Origin: Beroe forskalii | Lineage: Eukaryota > Ctenophora > Nuda > Beroida > Beroidae | Assembly (NCBI GenBank): GCA_011033025.1 | Contig: WFMF01000141.1 | Location: 186,001 to 250,000, forward strand | DNA length: 64,000 nt | Reading direction: 5' to 3' | Part shown: positions 1 through 13,117 of the stretch, one piece after another | Layout: every line of letters begins with the position of its first letter | How positions within the stretch are numbered: the first letter of the stretch is position 1 | The notes under the pieces: model-generated | What the model saw: only the letters and a program-made list of their open reading frames with translations | Databases searched by the model: none | What the model was told of the DNA's origin: nothing | Made by a program: the position numbers and the translations under genes

Positions 1-1320
1 AACTGACACACGGTTCCTCACATAATAGACGATAGGTCTCACAACAAGTGTTCACGTATTGCGATGACACAGATTTAATATATATTATTGTTCGCTTTTT
101 GTGATGTACAAATACACTTCATTTTATATTCGTTACACATATTATACGGCTCGTTTAAATGTCTCCAATTTCCGGGATTTGATTAGATTCGGGACTGTCA
201 AATTCTATAATGGGCATGGGGGAGAAGTCAGAAGGTAAGATCTTAAATGCAGGGGTTGAAATAATTAATCCATCCACCACTGAAAGCTTACAAAGTCCAT
301 ATTTCAACTTTCTCGGAATTTGCAAAGTCGTAGCCTGCCTAATTATTCGCAATAGAGGAGTAGGAATGTGGAGTTCAGCCATGTTGTGAAAACCAAAATT
401 CGAAGAGTGACGCCGACTGGAGGCCGCAAAAGTCCGCGTATATAATTATGAAAACCTAAAATATCATGGTTCCTTGTTTGTTTTCCCCCACCCATGGTCA
501 ACAAATATATAGTCCGTTGTGGTTAACGACTTGGTGGATTTACCTGGGCGTATCCTTCTGTGGTCCTTCTGTATTTTGAATTCAGGAATTCCTGCAGGAA
601 TTCTGCCTCTGCTAGAATGGTAAATGGTAAATTATATAATATCAAGAACAAGAGGCGCTTGAGCCAAGCTATATAATTAGTATAATTAAGATAATTAGCT
701 CGTAATTAAGAATGTAGAGGAAAGTGATCTGTTAGAAATCAGGGTGTAGAGTGTAGGCAGTCTGGAACATTCCTGACATTACAGGCTGACTAGTGTTCAT
801 GACTCCCTAATCTGACTTAAGATATGTTAATTGAAATCAAACGTCATAAACCCCGTGTGCTTAAAATATGCGGTTCAAAATCATCAACTCACTACATTGC
901 GCTATGATAATGACGTCATCTTAACCGCCTATTTCGCGTGCGGGCATATAGTGCATGTAGATTCATAGTTCAGTTGGACTGCATCCCAACTCACATTTAA
1001 TGATACGCAATTAGAAAATTAGAAAATATACCACCCTAGACATCGTGTTGGTAGACATGGTGTCTGCTGTCTGCTGCCAACATTGTGAGAGAATGGTAAA
1101 CCCTCGGATTCTAACCAAACCTCGAGCAATATTTCTTATACTTTCAAGATCCTCTCGATGCACATAAATTGATCGAAGGATCCGAAAGAACGTGGCACAA
1201 ATCAGAGTGCATGCGCAATGCTGTTATTTGCATTTTATTGAATTTCGTTCAAATTTGCGCGTTCTTTCGACAGATCTTTCAATCGACGCATGTATACACA
1301 TAGGTTAAAATAAGTGGAGG
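1..1320. other. No recognisable gene
   Basis: AT-rich DNA. A 75-codon minus-strand ORF at 155-382 starts MAELHIPTPLL but has no homology I can see and no splice context, so I do not call it. The stretch otherwise holds one dispersed repeat copy at 868. Confidence 0.5.
868..940 (+). repeat. Dispersed CGGTTC/TGACGTCA repeat, copy 1
   Basis: CGGTTCAAAATCATCAACTC, then a spacer, CTATGATAATGACGTCAT and CGCCTATTTCGCG. This is one of at least six copies sharing the ordered blocks CGGTTC, CATCAACTCAC, CTATGATAATGACGTCAT and CGCCTA. Confidence 0.6.
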
Positions 1321-1326
1321 AACTTG

Positions 1327-1448
1327 CCAAACTGGCCCGGTGCCCAGCATTCCTCATTATCCTCATTGCCAAACTGGCCCGTTGCCCAGTATTCCTCATT
1401 ATCCTCATTGCCAAACTGGCCCGTTGCCCAGTATTCCTCATTATCCAG
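1327..1448 (+). repeat. 42-bp tandem repeat, three copies
   Basis: GCCAAACTGGCCCGTTGCCC, then AGTATTCCTCATTATCCTCATT, at 1327, 1369 and 1411. The last copy is partial. Open in several frames because 42 is a multiple of three. Confidence 0.9.
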
Positions 1449-1697
1449 CTGTTTACCGGACATGTGCAGACAATGTCCTCGGTTATTGGACACTTTTTGT
1501 TTAGAGCAGGTGATTATATATGAGCTACACAGCTAGCAGTGTACAATGTACATACCATGAACACATTATTATTATCGTGTAGCTGTAGAAATGTGTATTT
1601 TCCTGAGGAGTCTGCAGTGCAGAAGGGTTGTGTAGACATTCAGCTTTCACAGTGAAGTGTGAAATGTGGGCTGTGTTATAGATATGGGTAGTCTAGA

Positions 1698-1783
1698 AGT
1701 CCGCCGAATTAGTTTAAATAGGCGGACTTTTGTAAGAGAGTCCGCTGAAAGTCCGCTTTGGAAAAGGATAAAGTCCGCCTAGA
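1698..1783. repeat. AGTCCGCC hairpin cluster
   Basis: AGTCCGCC (1698) pairs with GGCGGACT (1721) across a 15-base loop. Three further AGTCCGC copies follow within 60 bases. Function unknown. Confidence 0.6.
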
Positions 1784-2029
1784 AGCTTAGTTAGCGTTCC
1801 TCTTGACTGCATACTTAAACTTTATTCTTCGCAATGAGTCCATGATAAGTAGCCCCCTTGTTTTCATTTCCGTCTTAATATTGTGCGTGATCAAGGATTT
1901 TTATTAAGATTTCTTCACTTCCTGGAGCAATGCTTTTAAACTGAGGGTAATTTGACACATTCTCAACATAATGATAAACTATGTTGTGGCTTCCGCAATG
2001 GGCCTGAACGTGAGGAATGGTTAGCTGTA

Positions 2030-2343
2030 GGGAGGAAGATGGTGTTTTGGTAAACACTGGAGATAGCTGCACGTTCAATCTGCTGGCACCAAGGAGCCAC
2101 TCTTGGCAGCCAGTGTGTCTACTACTTAACGGGGGACGGATCTACATTCTAAAAGAGACTACTAATAAGAGATCCAGACAGAAACCCCAGCGCGGGACCT
2201 CCAGCACAGCGGTCCCAGTCGTCAGGGCTACTGTGGATAGGAACGAGTCCCGTCTCTCAGTCTTGGCAGCCAGTCTTCTGTCCGTCTCAGAAACAGTCTC
2301 ACTGTCTCCACTCTCCGTTTTGATATGGCCGGTGTTACACTGA
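2030..2343 (+). CDS. Possible exon, unidentified
   Basis: After gttagctgtag an open frame reads EEDGVLVNTGDSCTFNLLAP, then WQPVCLLLNGGRIYILKE, and continues Ser/Val-rich to TGA at 2343. The first 45 residues have the character of real coding sequence: a Trp followed by alternating hydrophobic strands with N-G-G, as in beta-rich domains. The remainder contains an internal direct repeat (cttggcagccagt at about 2105 and 2263) and may be intronic. No donor was identified with confidence. Confidence 0.25.
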
Positions 2344-2349
2344 GCTGTC

Positions 2350-5300
2350 CAGACTGCTATCCAGAATGAAGTAGCCTGCTATCCAGAACACCCGAATGAA
2401 GTGGTCTGCTATGCAGAACCCCAAAGTGAAGTGGTGTGGTGAATTCCCGCCAAGAGACAGCTCAGACACCACAATTCAGCATAAAATATTCTAATTATGT
2501 TGTGATGGTTAATGTGCTACTGAAGTTTGAATAGGAACTGTGTGGAGTGATCCAAGTGAATAAGTGAGATCTTCTCAGTTCTAATTATGTACACGAACAA
2601 ATGAGCAGAGAAATTCCATGTTACAGTATCCATCATGTCATCCAAGTAGCCCTTTAACCCTCGCTTAACCCAGAACTTTAACGGTTGACTGACAGTCAGT
2701 GATCAATTATTGATGTCAACATGCCACCTATATCCTCACGTGCTGCATTCATAAAACCAATTGGGATTTTGGCTAGACGTATTCTTGGCTCTTGGCATTT
2801 AGCCAGGCATTGGGCGTTCCTAGTACTCTCAAATAGAGAGCGTGTTAACCACAAGAGAGTGGCTGATATATAATTGCCATTGTGTACTTCACATGCAGTC
2901 TTACACGAGTATGATCTTATGATGATTTATGCAGATATTGCAGGATTTGTTTAAATCCAAGTACTGGCTCCGGTGATTTAGTGTAATCGCTCGATGCTAT
3001 AATATTGGTGTGCTGAGAACGAGAAATAAGGGGATTTCAGTTGAAAGTCACTTGGAACACTGGTGTTTTCCCAACTGACCATTGATTGTGCGCTACGAGC
3101 ATTTGCTGTTAGTAGAGCAATTTTTGTAGAATGTAGCAAGCTGATTGGTTCATTACCGAATCAATTATACAATTACATACCCGAGCCGGTTACCATGGTT
3201 ATATAGAAAGTTATATGGACTGGCAATTGTATTCTGACTCATAGCTCATTATGATGGCCCATTATCTTGAAGCTGCTGAGAAAAAGAGATCAGCCCACAA
3301 TGAGGTGATAATTTGAAGCGAGGTCAGCCCACTTAAAATCTACAGCAGCAAACTTAACGGCAGTGGAATAATTCAATCCTTGACCTAGGTATTCAAAGGG
3401 CAAAATATACTCGCAACCCCAACATACCTCTCTGAAACCAATGACCAAACAACCCCACAGCAGAAAAAGTTCGAACCCTCCCCCATTATGGATCCACCCC
3501 AGCAACCTTCTCTTGCTTTTGTTCACTACAAACCACGGTCGCTTACTTCCATTGACCACAGAAGTTCCTTTCACATATTTAACCTAATTTTCAATTGCTA
3601 TGAAATGACCTTCCATTTCTGGAACCATGGCTACAAATCCAGAAAAAATCCGGTAGCTTTACTAAATCCAATGATCAATGAGTTCATGATTAAAATTGAA
3701 AATGGTCCCGGATATTAACATAATTTATTCAGGGGTATATATTAATATAACATCCTGTGAATCACTTCTATTCCCAGGGGAACGGCACAGTAATTGAATT
3801 TTCTGATAAATGAGAGAGGGGAGCCAGGGTTTCAGAAGGGTTTCAGGTCGCTCACCTTTGGTAGGCGGTGTTTGGTCCTAAAGTGGTGAATTGATGAGGT
3901 TATTGTCATGGTTGAAAGTGGTGAAATGATGACAGTATGACACTTCATTTTGAAACGGTTTCATAAAAATTAAGCCACTCTATCATTCAGATAAGAAACA
4001 TGAAATTACCTTCCACCCGGACAGTTCAGATCATCATATTTTACACCAATTTCCAATGGAGCATGCAGGTTACAAATAGCCGATAGTTCCACCTCCGTCC
4101 CCTAGATCAGATTACCATTGACAATTACAGTGTCTATATATTGATTTTATACCTCCCTCGCCCCACCTGAAACCGAATACTTCACTGTATGTAAAGTTGT
4201 CATGCTCAAACCATAGGTCACGCATTATAAAGTTCCCTCACTTTTCACATTATGCATGTTTATGTAGACTCATATTCTTCTCAACTTAAAATAAAGCAAA
4301 ATACCATCATTTTGATACATATTTCGCAAATTAAATTCGGCTTCGCCTCCTCTAATATGCATCTCAATTCTATCCAATTGCACTATATTACATAGGTCGT
4401 TGTATTTGATTTCATGAACATGCCACATGGTTGGAAAGGTTCAAAGGTTGAAAGGTGACGTCGAATCCCATGTGCAACTGCGGGGATTACATTAAATTGA
4501 AACCTATATTTGGAGAATAGCTCATATAAAGGATCTGTGTGTGATCACAGCAGCGAATGATCTGCAGTTTGAAATATATATTCCTTCCACACTCCACCTT
4601 CTCACGTACTGGCTTTTTGCGCAACAAGGAACTCATTCCTCCATAAAAGGAAGATTTAAACCTTCAAAATCAAACGAGTTTGAGTGCTGAATGATCCAAT
4701 GCTACATTAGGAGTGTCCCTAAATTAATTGTCCTCTTCTCATTTATTTCTTGTCTCTACGTATATCTCAACTTAGTTAACTTAAGTTGAGAGTCATAGTA
4801 TACTGTCTGAAGTGTGATTTTCGTCACGGAAATGTCTCACGTCATCCAAACTATCACATACTCTCCTCACGTCTGCTCACGTACGCTTTGTTGCAGGCAA
4901 GGAAATATTTTAAATTTGACTTTACTTGGGACATAATATCCAATTTACCACTGGCTCGTAATTCCCGGGGCTATTACTCTTTTAATTGCTCAGATATCCA
5001 TCTTAGGGATTATTAAAACTACCCAAATTTTGGGGCTTCAATCCAGACCCTCTTGGGGATAAGGGGGTTACTTCCAACGTATTGGATTGTTGGGCTTACG
5101 GCGCTCGCCCAGCCCCTCCCTCAGTCTGAGATGTGAATTACAGCCTTGCAAACCACCAACTTTTATTCTTACATGTGATACTGGGATAGTGTGTTCAGTG
5201 GCCGGTGTCAATGTTTTGTTGTTCCCACAAGGTTTTATTCGGATGTTATTCGTCATGTTTGTGCAGGGAATGTAATTTGAACTGCAAATCTAATTTCAAC

Positions 5301-5830
5301 AAATTATGTGAAAATAAAAGTAGATTTATTTCCGAGAATTTGGTCGTGGTGAACATCAAGAATTTTAAAAGCAGAGTCAATGAAAATATCTAACTCGCAC
5401 ATTTTATAATTTCCCGAACTTATATTTACCGGAAAATGGGTCAAAAAGTATGAAAGAAAGAAAACACATTTCTGATATGCAGAGAAATAACAGAATGTAT
5501 AATGATTTAAATTAGCAACTGAACAATATCTTCAAATAATTTAAAATGTAGTAGAAATAAATAAACCTTGAGTTTTTAAAAGAAAATCTTTCTTGTGACA
5601 TTTGCTGTGTGATAATCTGCTTGTAGCTATTGATTCTTTATTAGCTGAAAAAAGCCTTTATATCGGGTGCCCATTTGATAAGCATTTGACTTTCTATATG
5701 ATATATCAACAATTATCTGATTTAAAAACAATATAATGTTATGCAACTTAATATTCAAAACGAATCCTCAGTATTACTATAAGTACCACAGTCCTAACTT
5801 TCTAAATAATATAATAATCAAGTCCGCTGT
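2350..5830. other. No recognisable gene
   Basis: Short imperfect tandem units of CTGCTATCCAGAA...GAATGAAGTGG at 2345-2440. Otherwise AT-rich sequence with no coding signal that I can support on either strand. Confidence 0.4.
3864..3945 (-). repeat. Dispersed CGGTTC/TGACGTCA repeat, diverged copy
   Basis: Weak copy: AAAGTGGTGAATTGATGAGG and a second similar block separated by GTCATGGTT. The spacing differs from other copies. Confidence 0.3.
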
Positions 5831-5838
5831 TCACAGTT

Positions 5839-6137
5839 TCACGTCTTAATAGGGTCATGTGGCAGAAACGGTCGGATGTGGGCGAAGTGTCGTGGGTTAT
5901 TTGAGAAATCCCCCATCACTCGGCTACTCCCCCCGTGATGGGCCATGTCGGGTGGTAGAACAGGACCAGGCTGGTTAGGTGGGGGTCCTCCCCTTACCCA
6001 GTTCTGGGGCTGCACCCCATTGGGGGGCTCCTCCCCTTGGTGACTTGGCAGCTCTGTGTCGTTCACTCCGATAAATTGAGGGTCCGTTTCGTTTGCGTCC
6101 GTGCGTTGGAAGGCGTCCATCAACACTGGATACCACC
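5839..6137 (-). CDS. Terminal coding exon of an unidentified gene
   Basis: An open frame of 98 residues begins after a good acceptor (ttacattcag) with two leftover bases and ends in TGA. It reads WYPVLMDAFQRTDANETDPQ, then a Pro/Gly/Asn-rich stretch (GGPPPNQPGPVLPPDMAHHG), and ends PFLPHDPIKT. It is more GC-rich than its surroundings, as coding exons are in this window. A minus-strand AATAAA lies about 200 bases downstream near 5638. No upstream exon was recognised, and none belongs to the UBAP2L gene, which has its own stop codon. Product unknown; a chance ORF remains possible. Confidence 0.4.
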
Positions 6138-7460
6138 CTGAATGTAAAGCTCACTTTAGAAAATATTTTGTTACAAAATTAACTCTTCATTTCTGTACAG
6201 ATGTTGAGGTTTCCTGACTGATACTGGACAGGTTTTGGACAGGTATACAGCAAGTTCTATGGAAGTATGGACGGTATACGCCAAATTAGGACACGTGTAC
6301 ATGTACGTATGTACGACAGGTTTTGGTTAGGTTTAGCAATAGGCTTTGAACAGGCTCCTATGTAGGAGTTACCAGGAGACCTTCATTTTATTAAATAACT
6401 ATCGATTTATTGAAGTATCGACCGAAGATTCATTTGAGTTTTTACGGCTTTTATTTTGAGAGCTCCTGCACTTTTTAATGAAAGGGGAATGAACAAAATA
6501 TAATATAATATTTTCAGCTCACCATTACAATTTATATCTGGAATCAGAGTTATTACCAGTAGGAATCTGAAAATAAAATGTTATTTATTTTCCGGAGAAA
6601 GGGGTGAAAGGAGTAAAGTAGAATTTAAAACCACCATTTCATACTGAGATAAATTATCATCTTAAACTGCCGTATTCATTTTTCATTGCGCGAGTAAATT
6701 TTGAGATGCTTTGACAGCTAAAGCAGCAACAGGACAGTCTTAGGTTGAATATACTTCAAGGCACAAGTATTCATACCTAAACTTATATCTTAATATACTG
6801 TGCGTGACTCAAGTTATAAATAGGCTTGAATTTGTTTAATAATAATTCTAAATTATCCGGCGCCTCTTCCAACCTCTTAATTTTAACATGTTATTAAAGA
6901 GAACGAATGCGATATCCTAATTTATGTTTTAACATTTGATAACTGGGCTATGACAGGCCAAGTTTATATATGTCAAACCCCCTGTAAAACAATAATGTGC
7001 GAAAATTTGAAAGTCTGAACACGTGTGATCTGTTGTATAAAAATATAAAATTTAAATTTATCTTGAAATAACGGCTGATAATATATTCCGATATAAAATC
7101 AAGACGTTCAAAATTAAAACGGCCATGAATTCTTATAAACCAAAGTTTACATTTTGGTCTAATTTTGGCTCTTAACGTTTAATTTTCTCGCTTGGTTTTC
7201 TGAAGAAAACAGGAGTTTGGACTTTTAAGTTTTATGAAATGGTTATCGTTTGAGAAAATATGCCATTGTGTACCATATTGAAAGTATGATATTTCGTTAT
7301 TACATTGCGAAATTAAAACTCACGTTAAAAAATGAGTAGGCATGAGTTCCACCGTACCAAAGGAAAAACTTTGATCAGTCTCAAATGAAAGGTAAAACTG
7401 AGAAGAGCAGTGATTCTCCACATTTATATACCATAGAGAAACTCCACGCGAGAAAAACCA

Positions 7461-7540
7461 TGCGGTTCATCGTCATCAACTCACTGCTTTGTTCTATGAT
7501 GATGACATCATTTCAAACGCCTAATTCTCGTCCCTGCATA
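7461..7540 (+). repeat. Dispersed CGGTTC/TGACGTCA repeat, copy 2
   Basis: GCGGTTCATCGTCATCAACT, CTATGATGATGACATCAT, CGCCTAATTCTCG. Same block order and spacing as at 868. Confidence 0.6.
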
Positions 7541-9107
7541 TTAATTAACTTGGTATTTCAATTGATCAAGTACCAAATCAATTTTCTGAGATTGCTTTGT
7601 AACGAACATGTTTCCTTGTTCGTTGCATGGCATAATCTTTTTTTGACAATGAAAAGCAATTTTCCGGATTGTCATTGCATGTACCTCAGCAGAACTTCTA
7701 AAAGTATTTGAGGATTTTAAAGAGTTTGCTGATGAGCTTCCAACGACCTCTACTGTCAGGTTGATTACATGGAGTCCGGTAACAAAGCACTCACGTTACA
7801 GTGATTTTCTTTTCCGCCAGGCAAAGCTAGCTCAAAGGTTATATTGGTGACCAAACATCCATCAAAATTTCATTTTTGATCTTCTTAATCACTAAATCTT
7901 GATATTTGTACGACTATCCAATATCCATCTTGAGGTCCTGTCAAGAATATCTAATGAATTTAGAAAATTCACTTTCTGACGGAATAATTGATATGGTGGA
8001 AGAAATTCTGTAATGAGGTGGGGGTATGCCAGAATGGCAGAATTGATATGGGCACATTAAATATTATATTGTGGCTTATGTTGGAAACAGCCTAGATTTC
8101 TTGAGAAAGAGTCTCCGAACGCAAAAATGCAACTTTTGCTGTCCTTCTGCAGAAATGTTGACCAAGACTTCAGAAAGCAACTTCCAAAGAACTGCTGCAT
8201 GCAATTCACGAGACAATTCTCGTTACTGCTATTGCCGCTGCTATTTATAATACAGACACATTTAATCATGGCTCCAAATGCTTTCGATGCCGACAAAAAT
8301 ATTGTAGGTCCTATAGAACTTAAAAAAGAGCTGTGATAGTACAACTTTGTACCAGAAATATAGGCGACGAGATTTTAATGTATCATGACAATGTTTTCTG
8401 GAATCCATGAACGATCAATAACGATCAGATATCAAGAAATTATAATCCGATTTTTCAGAATGTCGCCAGAAATATTTCTGACACTATAGTAATCTATGGA
8501 GCATGCCAGGCCACGTCAATTTTAATGGCATCGTACTCGCATATTATATAACAACTGATTGCTAGGTGTGACCGAGAGAGTTGCAACTTTTTGTCACTTA
8601 TATAATATGTTTCCCAATCAACACCTTTCCGCATAAAACTGGTGAGAATTGCTTCTTGAGCAGAGTTACATGTTACTTGAATGTATGGAAAAATATTGCC
8701 ACTAAATGATAGCGGAAGCGTTAAAATATTAAACTTTTGGCTGATTTTTATTTTTGACCGATTTTAACCCCCTCCTCCTCGTAATCAAGTTCAAAGCAGT
8801 ATTTGTCACAATAACATGTAGGGAGTCATTTGAGAGCCCGCTCCCTCCCCCTAGCTTATTGCGTAATATGTGGACGGTCCCTCTGAAATCGCCTTAGTCA
8901 TTGTGGAGTGGTTATTAAATATTATGACTTAACTTGGCCAAAGCGGATCTCCATCATCCTGTCATTATTTAATACAAATCGTCGGTATTTTCTCAATTTG
9001 TTGCAAGATAGTATTAATTTTCATTTCTGCACAAATTCTGCACGAAACTTGCACAAAATCATTCTAAAAGCAACCGATGGTTACATGATACAAGCTGCAA
9101 ACAAAAA

Positions 9108-9178
9108 CGTGCGGTTCAACGTCATCAATTTGCTATCTGGAATCAAGATAATGAGGTCATTTTAATCACCTTCGCGAC
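9108..9178 (+). repeat. Dispersed CGGTTC/TGACGTCA repeat, copy 3
   Basis: GTGCGGTTCAACGTCATCAA, then AAGATAATGAGGTCAT and CACCTTCGCG. More diverged in the second half. Confidence 0.55.
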
Positions 9179-10410
9179 ATGCGATATCCTCGAAAGATGA
9201 CATAAGTTTATTTGATTACAGGCATAGCTTTGAGCTACAGACGAAATGCAGAGCTCAATTAATCAATTTACGTTAAATAATCAAATAATGATCACGCATA
9301 TTTTCCGATTATCACTAATCACTATGGACACACTGCTAAGTAAATAAAATAGGGCAAATCTATTTTAGCTGTCTACAATTTATCAAATGTTAAACAGTTT
9401 TACGATGTTACGGAATTTTCTAATTTTAAGTTGCGTGCTGCAGAAATAAGCAATTCAGTTATTGATGTAATTGGTTTTGCAAAAGGAACATCATTATTAA
9501 TTACAGAATTTTCCGGATTAGGAAGAAGATTTCTGTTAAGGTAAACAGGTAATGAAAGCAAACGTTTGATAACCCTAAAAAGTCAGGCCTGATTTTGAGT
9601 TTATGCCGCGTATACTAATAGGTACACGATCACTATAGTTCATTCGTTTTTCGTTCATTCAGTCCGTTTTTTCAAATTTCATTATTTAAGTAAAAACCAA
9701 CCCAGTCACCATCAGATAGTAATTTTTACTGGACTGGGTCAATAATTAAACTCGAATGATCTGATTTGTGAATTGGGCGTTGGGTGTAATTAATCTATGA
9801 CTCAAAGGAACTACTAAAAGAAAGATTCTTAGCTTGGCTTCCAATTTTAAAGAAATTTGTCAGTTCTACTTTTGGAAGACTGTATTAATGACATAAGAAG
9901 TTGCATTATTGATGCGAACTCTTGGCTGAGAAGATAAGGTTTGAGTGACAATAAGAACTGTTGATTGAGTAGGTCATGGCTACATCCTAGGGCAATCATG
10001 TGAGGGAAAAATGTTCGAGTGAAATGTCTGCGTGAGTGGGCGTGGGTACTTCCGACTTTCGAAATAATGTCAAGAATTTTGTTACCTCACTCAAAGAAAT
10101 TAGTGACATACTACAGTTTCCTGTACTGGAGGTGAATTGGTCTGAAAACGAATTACAGAAAGGCTCGGTTACTCTAATCAGAATTCAGGACTCAGTACTG
10201 ACAGCTGAAAGAATTTCTGATCTGAGTGATGGGCGATGGCTATGATGTTAAATGTATTTATTAACATTCAAGGTGATACAACTTTTTAGGCACACCCACT
10301 AACGACATGAGGTCACACTTTCGTCACACTTTTAGGGCTTCAATGGTTTGCGTTTTTGGAACGCGCCGGTACTTTCTTGCTGTAATGTTCGCGCCATAAG
10401 GGAAAATTTA

Positions 10411-12272
10411 GCGCGCACGGCTGTTCAGAAAGGCCATTTTTCCGATTTTAATCCGATAGGAAACCGCTCGGAAATTTCCGATCGGTCCGATCGGTGGCGT
10501 CCTATCGCGTCCTATCTCCCGATAGGATTTCCCCTCGGAAAACCCTCGGATTCCGATAGGATTACCATAAAACGCCTTTCGCGAGAGGCGATAGGATTTT
10601 GCTCATCCGAGCGGCGATAGGATTCCGCTCGTCGCCGATAGGATAACGCTATTACTATCGGGCGCGAGAGACGATCGGATTCCCCTCGTCGCCAATAGGA
10701 ATCCACTCATCCTGTCGGTTGCGAAAGGCGATAGGATTTCATGAATCCTAGGGGGATTTGTGTTCGCGGAATTTTTTTTGCAAAATTCAAATTTGAAAAA
10801 AATGAGAAAAATCAATACTTAAGAAATCCATCAAAGTGATGTTTCCATCCTTCCAAAACTTGAATGCAATATACTGACGAAAATCCCGTGTCTTCATCTC
10901 AATCCTATCTGAAGTTATTAGAGTCTTAAGTTTGGAGACTTTCTATTCTTTTTTCGTTCGGGACAGGGAAGGAAAGAGTGGTAGGACTGCAAGGATGGGG
11001 AACTTGGTACTCTGCCGGGGCTATCCTTCCTTTCCTTCCATTCCTTTCCTTCTATGATCTTTCTTCCTTCCATTCCGTTCCTCCCATTCCGTTCCTTCCA
11101 TTCCTTTCCTTCCATTCCCTTCCTTCCATTCCCTTCCTTCCATTCCCTTCCTTCCATTCCCTTTCTTCCACTCCCTTCCTTCAATTGCCTTTCTTCCATT
11201 CCCTTCCTTCCATTCCGTTCCTTCCATTCCCTTCCTTCCATTCCGTTCCTTCCATTCCCTTCCTTCCATTCCCTTTCTTCCACTCCCTTCCTTCAATTGC
11301 CTTTCTTCCATTCCCTTCCTTCCAATCCCCGCTTTCCATTCCATTCCCTTCCTTCCATTCCCTTCCTTCCATTCCATTCCCTTCCTTCCATTCCCTTCCT
11401 TCCATTCCCTTCCTTCCATTCCCTTCCTTCCATTCCCTTCCTTCCATTCCCTTCCTTCCATTCCCTTCCTTCCATTCCCTTCCTTCCATTCCCTTCCCTC
11501 TTTCCCAAGCAATGTTATGGGTCTTCAAATACAACTGGTCAAAATTTTGTTGCGTTTCGTCCATAGCTCGGCTCAGAGTAGAGGTAGAAAAACTCATAAA
11601 AGTGAAAACAGTACGTGATACTGATAGCTCGTAAGCCTAAGCGCCCACGTGCATTGCAACAGTGCGCGCAATAGTTCATTCCGCGCACGTGCCACAATAA
11701 TTCAGTTTGTTCCAATATTTTGCGTTTAGTTTCCAGTTTCGTTGTTTTCGCGAGAAGCAGTGCAAAGGTGGACGTGTACCGTTCAGATCTCAGGATTCCT
11801 CCAATGAATCAGGTTGAAACTTTCAGGATAGCCAGGAAACAGAAATGAAAATATCTCGAGACATGATAAAGATAGAGACACTGAAATTACGTTAGTTCAT
11901 TGCATTTTTGCTGCTGAATCATATGAACATCATCTCATACATCATAAGAGAACTTGATTTTAGGCCATTTTTTACCATAACCAAGAAAAATTTCGTAAAT
12001 CCAAAAACAAATTTCGCGCGCATTTGCCAAATCCTATCGGCCTATCGCCTCTCGTGACTATAAATCCTATCGCCTCTCGTATTTACAACGAATCCTATCG
12101 CCGCTCGTACGACTGGAATCCTATCGCCTCTCAGTCAAAAAATCCTATCGCGACCGATCGGAAAACGATAGGATTACCCTCGTAAAACGATAAAACACGA
12201 TAGGATTTTGCGATCGGATTTTGCAAATCCTATCGGATTAAAATCCGGCCCAAAACAGTCGTGCGCGCGCGC
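10411..12272. mobile_element. Foldback element with CGATAGGAT-rich inverted arms
   Basis: The left arm (10411-10790) is built from repeated CGATAGGAT units interspersed with CTCG; the right arm (12020-12272) carries the inverse, ATCCTATCG. The tips pair: GCGCGCACGGCTGTT and TTTTAATCCGATAGG on the left face CCTATCGGATTAAAA and AACAGTCGTGCGCGC on the right. Between the arms lies about 1.2 kb including a CCTTCCATTC satellite. No coding capacity. Structure resembles foldback transposons; no target duplication was established. Confidence 0.65.
11026..11505 (+). repeat. CCTTCCATTC satellite
   Basis: Imperfect (CCTTCCATTC)n, related to GGAAT-type simple satellites, with local higher-order repetition: a block near 11,155-11,220 recurs near 11,270-11,320. 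Long ORFs here on both strands are low-complexity artefacts. Confidence 0.95.
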
Positions 12273-12353
12273 GGAGCTTCACTTTAGTTAAATTTAAATT
12301 TCTTCACTTTTGTGGATGGAAGCGGTTGTGCGCACATGGTTGCTTCATCGAAT

Positions 12354-12945
12354 AGTACGTGCGCACTTTCTAGGAAAAGTCTGCGCGCACTTTTCAGAAT
12401 AGTGCGCGCACTTCCTCAGAACAGTGCGCACGACTTTCTCAGAATAGTGCGCACGCACTTTCTCAGAATAGTGCGCACGCACTTTCTTAGAATAGTGCGC
12501 ACGCACTTTCTGAATAGTGCGCACGCACTTTCTCAGATTAGTGCGCACGCACTTTCTCAGATTAGTGCGCACGCACTTTCTTAGAATAGTGCGCACGCAC
12601 TTTCTTAGAATAGTGCGCACGCACTTTCTCAGAATAGAGCGCACGCACTTTCCCAGAATAGTGCGAGCGCACTTTCTCAGAATAGTGCGCACCCACTTTC
12701 TCAGAACAGTGCGCACGCACTTTCTCAGAACAGTGCGCACGCACTTTCTCAGAACAGTGCGCACGCACTTTCTCAGAATAGTGCGCACGCACTTTCTCAA
12801 TAGTGCACACGCACTTTCTCAGAATAGTGCACACGCACTTTCTCAGAATAGTGCACACGCACTTTCTCAGAATAGTGCACACGCACTTTCTCAGAATAGT
12901 GCGCGCGTACATTTTCAGAATAGTGCTCGCATATATTTTCAAGAA
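12354..12945 (+). repeat. 24-bp minisatellite AGTGCGCACGCACTTTCTCAGAAT
   Basis: About 25 units, mostly 24 bases, with a few short variants (missing AGAA). The unit contains the palindrome GTGCGCAC. It sits directly beside the right arm of the foldback element. ORFs through it on both strands are artefacts. Confidence 0.95.
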
Positions 12946-13111
12946 AAATTGTACGGGCGCATTTCAGAGCACATTTTTTTAACGGCTTGAAATTAGTCAC
13001 CACTCAAATCCAAAACCGAGACCATAAACAAAGTTCAACAATTCATAATTCCAGCAAAAAGAAAATTGTTGTTTAATATTGAAAGAAGTGTGAAGTCTTT
13101 AAAATAGCTAG

Positions 13112-13117
13112 TTTATT
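13112..13117 (-). terminator. Candidate polyadenylation signal for UBAP2L
   Basis: AATAAA on the minus strand about 590 bases after the stop codon. I saw no other AATAAA between it and the stop. Cleavage site not determined. Confidence 0.4.

Larger units (their letters stand above)
6140..10400. other. No recognisable gene
   Basis: AT-rich intergenic DNA, or introns of the gene ending at 5.84 kb. Apart from two copies of the dispersed CGGTTC/TGACGTCA repeat I see no exon with matching splice sites. Short ORFs here are isolated and lack coding character. Confidence 0.4.

Noticed and set aside
10918..11634. Several long ORFs on both strands
   Set aside because: All lie in the CCTTCCATTC satellite and are low-complexity repeats of the simple unit.
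12312..13003. ORFs of up to 157 codons on both strands
   Set aside because: Readings of the 24-bp minisatellite; open because the unit is a multiple of three.
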